Positions 53,503 through 61,101 of a DNA stretch of 64,000 nt are shown piece by piece; positions within the stretch are counted from its first letter, which is position 1, and each line of letters opens with the position of its first letter. A program made the translations under genes and the position numbers. A model generated the notes under the pieces. It worked only from the letters and a program-made list of their open reading frames with translations, did not search any database and was not told the origin of the DNA. Origin of the DNA: Brevinema_A sp051649245 (lineage in GTDB: Bacteria; Spirochaetota; Brevinematia; Brevinematales; Brevinemataceae); assembly GCA_051649245.1 (NCBI GenBank), contig JBOFGS010000008.1, positions 17,417 through 81,416 on the forward strand, in the 5' to 3' direction.

Positions 53503-54467
53503 CAAAAGTGATGAAGCTTGATCCTATTTTACGTATTCTGTTTCAAAAACCAGGATTATATGTATCAGGAGAGTATATTGCTCAACAATTATCGATATCT
53601 CGATCTGCAGTTCAAAAACGAGTACAAAAATTAGTCTCTTTTGGTTATAATATTTCTTCTTCTCCTAAAAAAGGAATTATTCTTGAGCAACCTTATCCTT
53701 TTAAAATACTTCCTGAGTTGATTGCGAATCAACTTCAGTATCCGATTGATTTATTTTATCTTGATCAAAGTACCTCCACCAATACTATGGCAACTCAACT
53801 TGATCAAAAAGAATCCTTTGTGCTTATCTCAAGAGAACAACTTCAAGGTAAAGGCCGTATTGGACGTACTTGGACAATGCAACGTGACAAAGATATTGCA
53901 TTAACTTTTTCCATGCCTGTTGACGTTTTTTATGAAGATGTTTTTTCATCGTTAATCCATATCGCATCACTCTCTGTCTATAAAACACTATGTCACTATG
54001 CTCCTGATCAAATCTATATCAAATGGCCTAATGATCTTATTTCTCGATCAGGTCAGAAAATTTGTGGTATTCTGACAAGTTCTATGATGGAAGAAAAGAT
54101 CTGTAACCGTGTGATTGTTGGAATAGGGATCAATATTAATAGTACTCAATTACCAGAATATGCGATCTCTTTATGTGATTTAATAGGTCATGAAATTAAT
54201 ATTAATGATGTTTATATGAGATTAATCAATTATTTTATGGATTATTGGTATCATTTTTCTTCTCTTCGTGATCAAATATTTCAGGAATGGTATCGTTATC
54301 TTGCTTGGGTTGGTGAAGAAGTTTGTTTCATCAAGGATAAACAAGAATATATTGGAATTTTCAAACGCGTTGATACAGATGGTTCCATTATTCTTGATAT
54401 TGATCATTATGAATATAAATTTATTACTGGTGATTTATCTCATCTTAGTTTACGAAAAAAATCCTAA
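53496..54467 (+). CDS. birA: Biotin-protein ligase with N-terminal repressor-type HTH (BirA)
   Basis: Attaches biotin to carboxylase carriers and, with its HTH, may repress biotin genes. An N-terminal winged helix lies at residues 5-60 (GLYVSGEYIAQQLSISRSAVQKRV). The ligase domain has STSTNTMA, the biotinyl-AMP loop QGKGRIGRTW and IKWPNDLI. The final domain ends HYEYKFITGDLSHLSL. The ATG at 53496 overlaps the xth stop in ATGTTAA. A GTG at 53508 or ATG at 53511 would shorten it slightly. A terminator follows. Confidence 0.9.
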   Translation: MLTKVMKLDPILRILFQKPGLYVSGEYIAQQLSISRSAVQKRVQKLVSFGYNISSSPKKGIILEQPYPFKILPELIANQLQYPIDLFYLDQSTSTNTMATQLDQKESFVLISREQLQGKGRIGRTWTMQRDKDIALTFSMPVDVFYEDVFSSLIHIASLSVYKTLCHYAPDQIYIKWPNDLISRSGQKICGILTSSMMEEKICNRVIVGIGININSTQLPEYAISLCDLIGHEININDVYMRLINYFMDYWYHFSSLRDQIFQEWYRYLAWVGEEVCFIKDKQEYIGIFKRVDTDGSIILDIDHYEYKFITGDLSHLSLRKKS

Positions 54468-54489
54468 CCATATTTGGTTAGGATTTTTA
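54458..54489. terminator. Bidirectional terminator
   Basis: AAAAATCCTAACC and its complement around a 6-base loop, followed by a T run, between birA and the convergent cyclic-nucleotide-binding gene. Confidence 0.88.
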
Positions 54490-54490
54490 A

Positions 54491-55735
54491 TTATCTTAAT
54501 CCTTTAGAATTATTACGTTGTTGTCTACTCTGAACAGCAGATAGTCTTCCACTTAAAGAACTGGCACTACGTATATTATAAACATCTTTTGAGCATAATT
54601 TATTGTGTTCGTCTGTGCTTAGTAAAGAGTCAGCGGCTATCAAATCTGTAATAATTTTAATACCTGTATTCATATCTAATCCAACAAATTGTACAATTTC
54701 TTCTGGAGTCATTTCAAATGTATAATGTAATCCTTTTTGGAGAGGGATTCTATTTTTTTGGAGTAATGTTTGCAGAGCATCATAAATTTTTATATTAGGA
54801 TCTTGGATAAGCTGGTTTGCAAGTCTTTTATACACTAACCAAATACGATCTGATAATAATTCAATGATACGACGTGCAATTTCAGGATGATTTTTTATAT
54901 GAGACTCAAAATTGTGTTTATTAATACGTAATAATGTTACACGAGTCGATGCAATTGCTGAAGCAGAACGAGGTGTATTTTCTAAAATAGCCATTTCACC
55001 AAAAATATCTTTTTCTTTGATAATACCCAATAACACTTCATTGTTATCAATAATATTTGTAATTTTAATCTGTCCTTCCAGCACAATATATAAATCAAAT
55101 CCAGGTTCTTGCTCTAGAAAAATGGGAGTACCTTCTTCATAAGTTTCTTGAATACCATTTTGAATAGGTAAATATGTCTCTTTAGGTATGTTTAAACGTT
55201 TTAGTTGTTCTTCTACATCATGAACTTTGGGATGATTTGGATGAATTGTCATAAATTTAGAAAATCCATAAGCGGCTACTTTCTTTTTTCCTTGCTCTAA
55301 GTAATAGGTAGCAACCTTTAATAATGTATCATAACCTAAAAGATCAACATGGGATTTACTATTGGATGTAAAATAGCCAATAGCAATATTATATTTTCTC
55401 AGTCGATTAGAAAAATACCTAATAATTTTCATAGCCACTGGAGCCATTTGTTTGATAAGTAGTTCAAATTGATCGTAGCGTACCGTAATTAATGATGTAT
55501 CTTCAAGGACACGCATACTGGAAATACGAGGACGTCGACTCATACAATCAAGAATTCCAAAAAAATCTCCAGAACTTAATACTAAATCCGGTTCTCCTGT
55601 TAAGGAATTTAAAGGATTCTCTTCTATTAAGCGTCCTTCTCTGATGATGTAAAATTCACCACTATCACTTTGTTCTTCTATATATACATATGTACCGGCT
55701 CGAAAATTAACAGTCTTCAATTTTATAGGTTCCAT
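54491..55735 (-). CDS. Protein with two cyclic-nucleotide-binding domains
   Basis: The 414-residue product has two CRP-type domains. The first (residues 10-110) is degenerate in its phosphate cassette. The second (about 195-310) has a canonical cassette, GEMAILENTPRSASA, which should bind cAMP or a similar nucleotide. A helical linker lies between them. The C-terminal part (about 320-375) has helices suggestive of a winged helix (MTPEEIVQFVGLDMNTGIKIITDLI), so it could be a CRP-like regulator. It is 28 bases after glyA in the same direction. Confidence 0.75.
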   Translation of the reverse strand: MEPIKLKTVNFRAGTYVYIEEQSDSGEFYIIREGRLIEENPLNSLTGEPDLVLSSGDFFGILDCMSRRPRISSMRVLEDTSLITVRYDQFELLIKQMAPVAMKIIRYFSNRLRKYNIAIGYFTSNSKSHVDLLGYDTLLKVATYYLEQGKKKVAAYGFSKFMTIHPNHPKVHDVEEQLKRLNIPKETYLPIQNGIQETYEEGTPIFLEQEPGFDLYIVLEGQIKITNIIDNNEVLLGIIKEKDIFGEMAILENTPRSASAIASTRVTLLRINKHNFESHIKNHPEIARRIIELLSDRIWLVYKRLANQLIQDPNIKIYDALQTLLQKNRIPLQKGLHYTFEMTPEEIVQFVGLDMNTGIKIITDLIAADSLLSTDEHNKLCSKDVYNIRSASSLSGRLSAVQSRQQRNNSKGLR

Positions 55736-55763
55736 TTCATCCTCAAAATGTTTCTCATATTAA

Positions 55764-57017
55764 CTAATTATAGATCGGAAATTTTTGACATAAATTAATA
55801 GCTTTCTCTTTGATTTTATCTAATTGTTGTGAATTATTTTTATTATTGATGATATGATCAATAAAGTTCGCAATTTCAATAGATTCTGTTTCTTTCATAC
55901 CTCTTGAGGTAATAGCAGGTGTGCCGATTCGTATTCCTGATGGGCATGCAGGAGGAGCTGTATCAAAAGGAATACTGTTTTTATTTAAGGTAATATGGCA
56001 TCGGTCACATAATAATGATAATTCATGTCCATTAATATGCTTGTTTCTTAGATCAATGACAAATAAATGATTATCTGTCCCTCCAGAAATAAGTGAATAT
56101 CCAAGTTCGATAAAACGATTAACCATTGCTTGACTGTTTTTAATGATTTGTGCTTGATATGTTTTAAAATCATCTTTGAGTGCTTCATTGAATGCGACTG
56201 CTTTCGCTGCAATGACATGCATCAATGGACCACCTTGGATACCTGGGAAGATCATTTTATCTATTGCTTTTGCAAATTTTTCTTTAGAAAGAATTAATCC
56301 GCCTCTAGGTCCACGAAGAGTTTTATGCGTTGTTGATGTAACAATATCAGCATAAGGGACAGGACTTGGATGGAGTCCTGTGGCCACTAAACCGGCAATA
56401 TGTGCCATATCTACCAATAAATAAGCTCCCACTTCATCTGCAATATTTCTAAACTTTGCAAAATCAATAGTTCGAGAGTATGCGGAAGCTCCTGCAATAA
56501 TTAATTTTGGTTTTATGGCAAGGGCTTGTTTATGAATAGCGTCATAATCTAAAAGATATGTTTCTCGATCAAGAGTATAACTATGAGCGTGAAAATTTAT
56601 TCCGGAAAAATTAAGCTTAAATCCATGAGTAAGATGTCCACCAGAACTTAAGTCCATTCCAAGAATTGTATCTCCTGGTTCGAGTAATGCCATATAAGCA
56701 CCCATGTTAGCTTGAGAGCCTGAATGTGGTTGGACATTAGCATGTTCAGCACCAAATAATTTTTTCGCTCTTTCTATTGCTAATTTTTCACTGATATCTA
56801 CACACTCACAACCACCATAGTATCGTTTATCTGGGTATCCTTCGGCATATTTATTTGTTAAAATACTTCCTTGCGTGGCTAATACTGCTGGAGAAACAAT
56901 GTTTTCAGACGCAATCAATTCGATTGTTTCTTGTTGACGTTTTAGTTCTTGTTCAATTGAGTTGAATAGTTCCGGATCTGTTTGTTTTACAATTTCCGGT
57001 AGAAAACTATAAGTCAT
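55764..57017 (-). CDS. glyA: Serine hydroxymethyltransferase
   Basis: A PLP enzyme that makes glycine and 5,10-methylene-THF from serine. It has the N-terminal IELIASENIVSPAVL, YYGGCECVD, ANVQPHSGSQANMGAYMA, and STTHKTLRGPRGGLIL with the Schiff-base Lys. At 417 residues it is typical. The start has AAAAGGAG. A consensus-like promoter sits 48 bases upstream. The cyclic-nucleotide-binding gene lies downstream in the same unit. Confidence 0.97.
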   Translation of the reverse strand: MTYSFLPEIVKQTDPELFNSIEQELKRQQETIELIASENIVSPAVLATQGSILTNKYAEGYPDKRYYGGCECVDISEKLAIERAKKLFGAEHANVQPHSGSQANMGAYMALLEPGDTILGMDLSSGGHLTHGFKLNFSGINFHAHSYTLDRETYLLDYDAIHKQALAIKPKLIIAGASAYSRTIDFAKFRNIADEVGAYLLVDMAHIAGLVATGLHPSPVPYADIVTSTTHKTLRGPRGGLILSKEKFAKAIDKMIFPGIQGGPLMHVIAAKAVAFNEALKDDFKTYQAQIIKNSQAMVNRFIELGYSLISGGTDNHLFVIDLRNKHINGHELSLLCDRCHITLNKNSIPFDTAPPACPSGIRIGTPAITSRGMKETESIEIANFIDHIINNKNNSQQLDKIKEKAINLCQKFPIYN

Positions 57018-57064
57018 AAATGTCTCCTTTTATGAGAATTTCTTTATATTTTTATGCTACAATA

Positions 57065-57093
57065 ATTATACTTTTTTTTTAATAAAAATTCAA
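57065..57093 (-). promoter_or_regulatory. Sigma-70-type promoter for glyA
   Basis: Minus strand: TTGAAT (57088-57093), a 17-base spacer and TATAAT (57065-57070), 48 bases before the glyA ATG. Confidence 0.6.
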
Positions 57094-57134
57094 TAAATTG
57101 TCTACAATAAATTCATATAAATCTTTTTGAACTA

Positions 57135-57163
57135 TTGACAAAGGATATAATATTTGATATAAT
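57135..57163 (+). promoter_or_regulatory. Consensus promoter for tRNA-Leu
   Basis: TTGACA (57135-57140), a 17-base spacer and TATAAT (57158-57163), a perfect sigma-70 match 11 bases before the tRNA. It is stronger than any protein-gene promoter in the window. Confidence 0.8.
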
Positions 57164-57173
57164 ATATCATATC

Positions 57174-57258
57174 GCTCAGATGGTGGAACTGGTAGACACG
57201 CTAGCTTGAGGGGCTAGTGGCCACTTTGGTCGTGCAGGTTCAAGTCCTGTTCTGAGCA
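57174..57258 (+). tRNA. tRNA-Leu (anticodon GAG)
   Basis: The acceptor arm GCTCAGA (57174-57180) pairs with TCTGAGC (57251-57257), with discriminator A at 57258. The anticodon stem CTAGC/GCTAG encloses loop TTGAGGG, giving anticodon GAG, which reads CUC and CUU leucine codons. The TTCAAGT T-loop and a long variable arm mark a class II tRNA. The CCA end is not encoded. It has its own consensus promoter and a terminator-like hairpin after it. It abuts a phage-type integrase gene and so is the likely integration target. Confidence 0.92.
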
Positions 57259-57285
57259 ACGAGCTTAGCTCGCCCAAATTGAATC

Positions 57286-57320
57286 GAACTCTGATTTTTT
57301 CAGGGTTCTTTTCTTTTTTT
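57286..57320 (+). terminator. Terminator after tRNA-Leu
   Basis: GAACTCTGA (57286-57294) pairs with TCAGGGTTC (57300-57308), allowing one G-U pair, and a T-rich run follows. Confidence 0.65.
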
Positions 57321-57340
57321 AAAACTTCATAATTCTAACT

Positions 57341-57369
57341 GTGTATAGATTGTGTATAAATTGTGTATA
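57341..57369 (+). repeat. Three 11-bp-phased GTGTATA iterons
   Basis: GTGTATA occurs at 57341, 57352 and 57363, spaced exactly 11 bases, about one helical turn. The block lies 18 bases before the integrase start. It may be a binding array for the integrase, an excisionase or a repressor. Confidence 0.75.
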
Positions 57370-57386
57370 CGGTTTAGGACATGAAT

Positions 57387-58421
57387 ATGGGATTATACCA
57401 AAGAGAAAATGGATTTTTTTATTTACAAGTCAAAGTTAATAGTGAAAACAAATCACAATACAAGCGAATATCCTTAGGCACTAGAGATATTAGACTTGCT
57501 CAAAGAATGTATGATAATTATCTATTATCAGAAATCACAAACAAAATCGCTCCTACAAAATCCACTCATCAAGAATTGACCGATAATATGTCTAATAAAA
57601 TACAGAAAAATGAACAAAGACGTAGCATAGAGAAATGGTATTATGAGTATCTTGATTTATGCGAAAGCCAAAAACTTAGCAAAGGTGTTATACAATTCAA
57701 AAAAAGACTTTTTACACACCTTAAAAAAGAGAATATTAAATATGTTACTGAGATCAATCAAGAAGTTATTAATCAAATCACAAAGACTTTTCAAAAAGAT
57801 TATTCAAATAAGCATGTTCGAAATTTGAAAGCTTTTCTAAATTTTTGTATTAAGAAAAAATACTATAAACGCGAGGATTATGAGACACTTGATTTTTTGA
57901 TGACAAAGCAAAATGTAAGAGAAACAATAATTACAGAAAGTGATTATGAAAAGCTCATCGATTATTGTAAGGATGATGATTTTAGATTGTATATGATAAG
58001 TTTATGGGAGACAGGATGTCGTCCAAATGAGATCACAGGCTTGAAAAAATAAGATATAAGCTTTGAAAAAGGAACTATTAAGGTTTTTCAAACAAAGACT
58101 AAAAAGTATAAAACGGTTTATCTTACAGATTTATTACTGAAAGAATTTGAAAACATAGAAAGAGAGCGAGTGTTTTATGGATTTGATAAATCAAAATCCT
58201 ATTATGGTAGAAAATTTAAGAAATTAAGAGATGAGCTTGGAATGAATAAAGAATATTGCCTCTATGCGTTTCGGCATAGTTTTGGTACTAGGATTTTGAA
58301 TAAAACAAAAGATATACATCTTGTTTCAAAGTTATTAGGACATTCAGATATAAGTATCACAGCTAAGCACTACATAAATAGAAGTGATGATGAGATCAGA
58401 GAAAAGTTAATAGGTAAGTAA
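57387..58421 (+). pseudogene. Tyrosine recombinase (phage-type integrase) interrupted by one in-frame TAA
   Basis: The frame from 57387 to 58052 and the frame from 58053 to 58421 are the same frame, separated only by a TAA at 58050-58052. Read through, it is a 344-residue integrase. An N-terminal arm-type domain (YQRENGFFYLQVK) and a core-binding domain lead to the catalytic set: Arg in ETGCRPNEI, Lys in FQTKTKK, FRHSFGTR, GHSD, and Tyr in HYINRSD. The stop lies between the first Arg and the Lys, so each half alone is inactive. A single GAA-to-TAA change would explain it. The start ATG at 57387 (MGLYQ) has AGGA upstream. The ATG at 57381 is also possible. Confidence 0.82.
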
Positions 58422-58422
58422 T

Positions 58423-58893
58423 ATGAATAAAACGAAATATCAAAAGCATTTTGTGGATTTAATTTACGAATGTGTTGTTGATAAAATGATGACCTTAAAA
58501 AATATAGCAAAAGGAATGGGTGTCAATTATGATACCTTAAATGAGTGGCTAAAAATTGATAGTAAATATTTCAAATCAGAGTTATCCGAGTCGTATTTGA
58601 GGGCTTTGAAAGATAGGGAATGTGATATTATTGAAAAAACGAAAAATCAATTATTTAAGATTGCATGGGGTTATGAGTATGAAGAAGTCAAAAAAGACAG
58701 TCAAGGTAATATTATTTATACAGTAACAAAAAAGGCTCATCCAAATGCAAAAGCATGCCTTGAAATTTTAGCAAGATTAAGCCCTAAAGAATGGAACAAT
58801 AATGTACGTATTATTGAAGTCTATAAAAGTCCCTATGATGAGATGACAGAAGAAGAACTTGATAGTGTAGACATGTATGAAGATAAATTATAA
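58423..58893 (+). CDS. Small-terminase-subunit-like HTH protein
   Basis: The 156-residue product has an N-terminal helix-turn-helix (MTLKNIAKGMGVNYDTLNEWLK, about residues 24-45). An alpha-helical middle follows, then a beta hairpin (YEEVKKDSQGNIIYTVTKK). The final section has the LEILARLSPKEW pattern seen in small subunits of phage terminases, which recognise DNA for packaging. The match is by pattern only. It begins 2 bases after the integrase stop, so they share a transcript. No large terminase, portal or capsid gene is visible in the window. Confidence 0.6.
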   Translation: MNKTKYQKHFVDLIYECVVDKMMTLKNIAKGMGVNYDTLNEWLKIDSKYFKSELSESYLRALKDRECDIIEKTKNQLFKIAWGYEYEEVKKDSQGNIIYTVTKKAHPNAKACLEILARLSPKEWNNNVRIIEVYKSPYDEMTEEELDSVDMYEDKL

Positions 58894-58974
58894 GATGCTA
58901 ATAAAAAGACTCTGATGTTTAAAAATATTAAATATTAATTGGAGTTGAATTTTATAAAATTAAATTTACTTAAG

Positions 58975-59002
58975 AAAAAACTCCCTATCATAGGGAGTTT
59001 TT
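58975..59002. terminator. Bidirectional terminator
   Basis: AAAAAACTCCCTA and its complement around TCA, followed by a T run, between the small-terminase-like gene and a convergent gene. Confidence 0.88.
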
Positions 59003-59005
59003 AAT

Positions 59006-59698
59006 TTAATATTGTGTGTCAGGATACAGTAATTTTTCTAATATGGATTGTACATAGACAAGATCTTTAAAAAACAGTCTAAAATAAACAATTTTTCCTG
59101 TTTCTCTTTTTATTCCAATAGCGTCGGAAAAAAGTTCAATATCGACGATCTTATTTAGTGGTATATTTTTAGTAGATTGAGAACCAATTAATAGTAGTTT
59201 TTTGTTTGTGATATACAATTTTCCTATTTCAATAGTTTTTAGTTCATCGTGACTATGAGTAATAGGAGTTATATTTCCTAGTCGAAAACGCAATCCTTTT
59301 CCTAGGTTAATCGAGTGAGTTAATCCACCATATGAAATAGAGGTTCTTTCTTTTCTCATTTCTTGCCAATTAGTGTGAGAAACTTCATAGTATACCTCTT
59401 CATTTGCTGAAAGATTAATAGATGTAGATATAGGATGAAGCCCTTGATTTAATTCCTGAGCAACAGATCTAATAAACTCTTCTTTTTCTTGGTTAATACG
59501 TTCTTTTCTTTTCTTTTCTTTTTTTATTTTTTGAATTGGATATATAAAACTATATAAAAAAGAGAGTTTTATAAATAATGTTGTAGGATAATATAGTATA
59601 AATTCATTTGTAATAGCACTATAGATAAAGGACATAATTACTACTAAAATGAAATTATAAATACCCCATATTTTTAAATATTTAAATATGTTTTCCAT
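59006..59698 (-). CDS. Membrane protein with a PH-like domain
   Basis: The 230-residue product has two hydrophobic helices near residues 10-30 and 38-58, then a highly basic stretch (KIKKEKKRKERI). The C-terminal half (residues 145-225) is a bacterial PH-like domain with GKLYITNKKLLLIG, IPLNKIVDIELF and DAIGIKRETGKIVYFRL. Such domains often accompany envelope or phage-defence proteins, but nothing here shows the function. A consensus promoter TTGACA-N16-TATAAT lies upstream. The ATG is distant from its AGGAG (14 bases). Confidence 0.6.
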   Translation of the reverse strand: MENIFKYLKIWGIYNFILVVIMSFIYSAITNEFILYYPTTLFIKLSFLYSFIYPIQKIKKEKKRKERINQEKEEFIRSVAQELNQGLHPISTSINLSANEEVYYEVSHTNWQEMRKERTSISYGGLTHSINLGKGLRFRLGNITPITHSHDELKTIEIGKLYITNKKLLLIGSQSTKNIPLNKIVDIELFSDAIGIKRETGKIVYFRLFFKDLVYVQSILEKLLYPDTQY

Positions 59699-59729
59699 AA
59701 TATTGATTTAAACTCCTTATATTTTAATG

Positions 59730-59757
59730 ATTATATTAAAAAAAGTTAATATGTCAA
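59730..59757 (-). promoter_or_regulatory. Promoter for the membrane/PH-like protein gene
   Basis: Minus strand: TTGACA (59752-59757), a 16-base spacer and TATAAT (59730-59735), both boxes exact consensus. Confidence 0.65.
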
Positions 59758-59794
59758 TACTATAGAATATTTAAATATAAAACTTGAATATTCA

Positions 59795-59823
59795 TTGATC
59801 TTTGAAATTAAACCTGCGATAAT
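59795..59823 (+). promoter_or_regulatory. Possible promoter for the second integrase
   Basis: TTGATC (59795-59800), a 17-base spacer and GATAAT (59818-59823), 36 bases before the ATG. Confidence 0.4.
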
Positions 59824-59859
59824 ATTGTGTAATTACAATAAAATTTCAGGTTTCATTTT

Positions 59860-60971
59860 ATGAAAATCGATAATTTAGTTTTGCCAAATATCTATCAACG
59901 AAAAGAAACAGGGATTTATTATTTCAAAAAAATGATAAACGGTAACTTATCTCGAATGTCATTAAAAACAAAAGATCCTTTTGAAGCTTATCAGATTGTC
60001 AAAAAATATAATGAAGAACTTCTTTATCAGAAAATACGAAATAATCATAATTTTTCTTTATCACCAAAGAAAAAAGAATTCAATCAAAAAGAAATAACTA
60101 TTGATGAGCAGAGATCGACGCTCATCCAAGCTTATAACAATTTTCTACGGACTTGTAAGAATAATCATAATTCAGATGAGCGTCTAAAAGGAAAAGAGCG
60201 ATTTAAGAGTATTCTTATAGCTAACAAGTGGGCTTGGGATGACTTAACACACCAGAAAAGTATTGGATCTACAAGGATCGTATACAAAAGCAGTATAAAC
60301 CCCATACAGTCTATAAAATGATGAGCTTTTTCAAACATTTTTTGAATTATTGTATAGAGCAAGGGTATTTTGATTATAAGGAATATAAACGAATCAAATT
60401 TATGTCTAGACCACCTCGAACTAATATAAGAACTAAAATTAGCGATAAAGATTTGGAGCGAATCAAGTATGATTTGTATGAAAAACATGATATTGATTTT
60501 GCTTATTTTATCGAAACATGATCGATCACAGCGAGCCGAGTTGGAGAAATCTTGTATTTGAGTTATAAGAATATTGATTATGATAATGGTCAACTGAATA
60601 TTTTTCAAAGCAAAGTTAAAGAAACAAAGCCTATATCTGTACCAAAATCATTACTTGATAAACTTATTCATTTGATGAAGCTAAATGAATCAAAAGATGG
60701 TTATATCTTTTATGGAGCTACAAAAAATAAGTCTTTTTACACTCGTAAATTTAAAGACTTAAAAGATGAATTAAAATTGAATTCACTCTATGAAATGCGA
60801 ATGATAAGACATACCACTATTTCATTTGTTGCAAAGAATTTTGGGGTTGCTGTCGCTCAGCAATTAGCTGGATATAAAAATAGCAGGACTACCCTTGATC
60901 ATTATTATATTGCTGATGCTGAAAATGTTGAAAATGCAACTTCTGAGCTTGCGAAAAAATGGGGTAGATAG
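59860..60971 (+). pseudogene. Second tyrosine recombinase, broken by a frameshift and a TGA
   Basis: Three reading-frame pieces make one integrase. The first (from 59860) has the arm-type N-terminus (IYQRKETGIYYFKK). Around 60240-60255 the sense shifts by one base into the next frame, where PEKYWIYKDRIQ continues to FFKHFLNYCIEQGYFD. A TGA at 60519-60521 then interrupts just before the catalytic Arg box ITASRVGEIL. The last piece carries the Lys (FQSKVKE), MIRHTT, LAGYKN and the Tyr in DHYYIA. It is about as long as the first integrase and distantly similar to it, so it is a separate lineage and not a tandem copy. A single G-to-T change would explain the TGA. Confidence 0.78.
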
Positions 60972-60998
60972 GAACGTTTGTTCTGTTTTATTTTAATT

Positions 60999-61036
60999 AA
61001 AGCTCATCTTATCTTATGTATAGGATGGGCTTTTTT
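60999..61036 (+). terminator. Terminator after the second integrase
   Basis: AAAGCTCATC (60999-61008) pairs with GATGGGCTTT (from 61024), with one wobble, followed by T6. Confidence 0.7.
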
Positions 61037-61039
61037 AGA

Positions 61040-61068
61040 TTGTTAAAAATGATTAACTATGTTATAAT
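61040..61068 (+). promoter_or_regulatory. Promoter for the type IIG gene
   Basis: TTGTTA (61040-61045), a 17-base spacer and TATAAT (61063-61068), 33 bases before the ATG. Confidence 0.6.
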
Positions 61069-61101
61069 AGTAATATATACTTATATTTGAGGACATTACT
61101 A

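Noticed and set aside
60519..60521. TGA read as Trp or selenocysteine in the second integrase
   Set aside because: The same gene also has a frameshift, and the first integrase is stopped by TAA, so decay is simpler than recoding.
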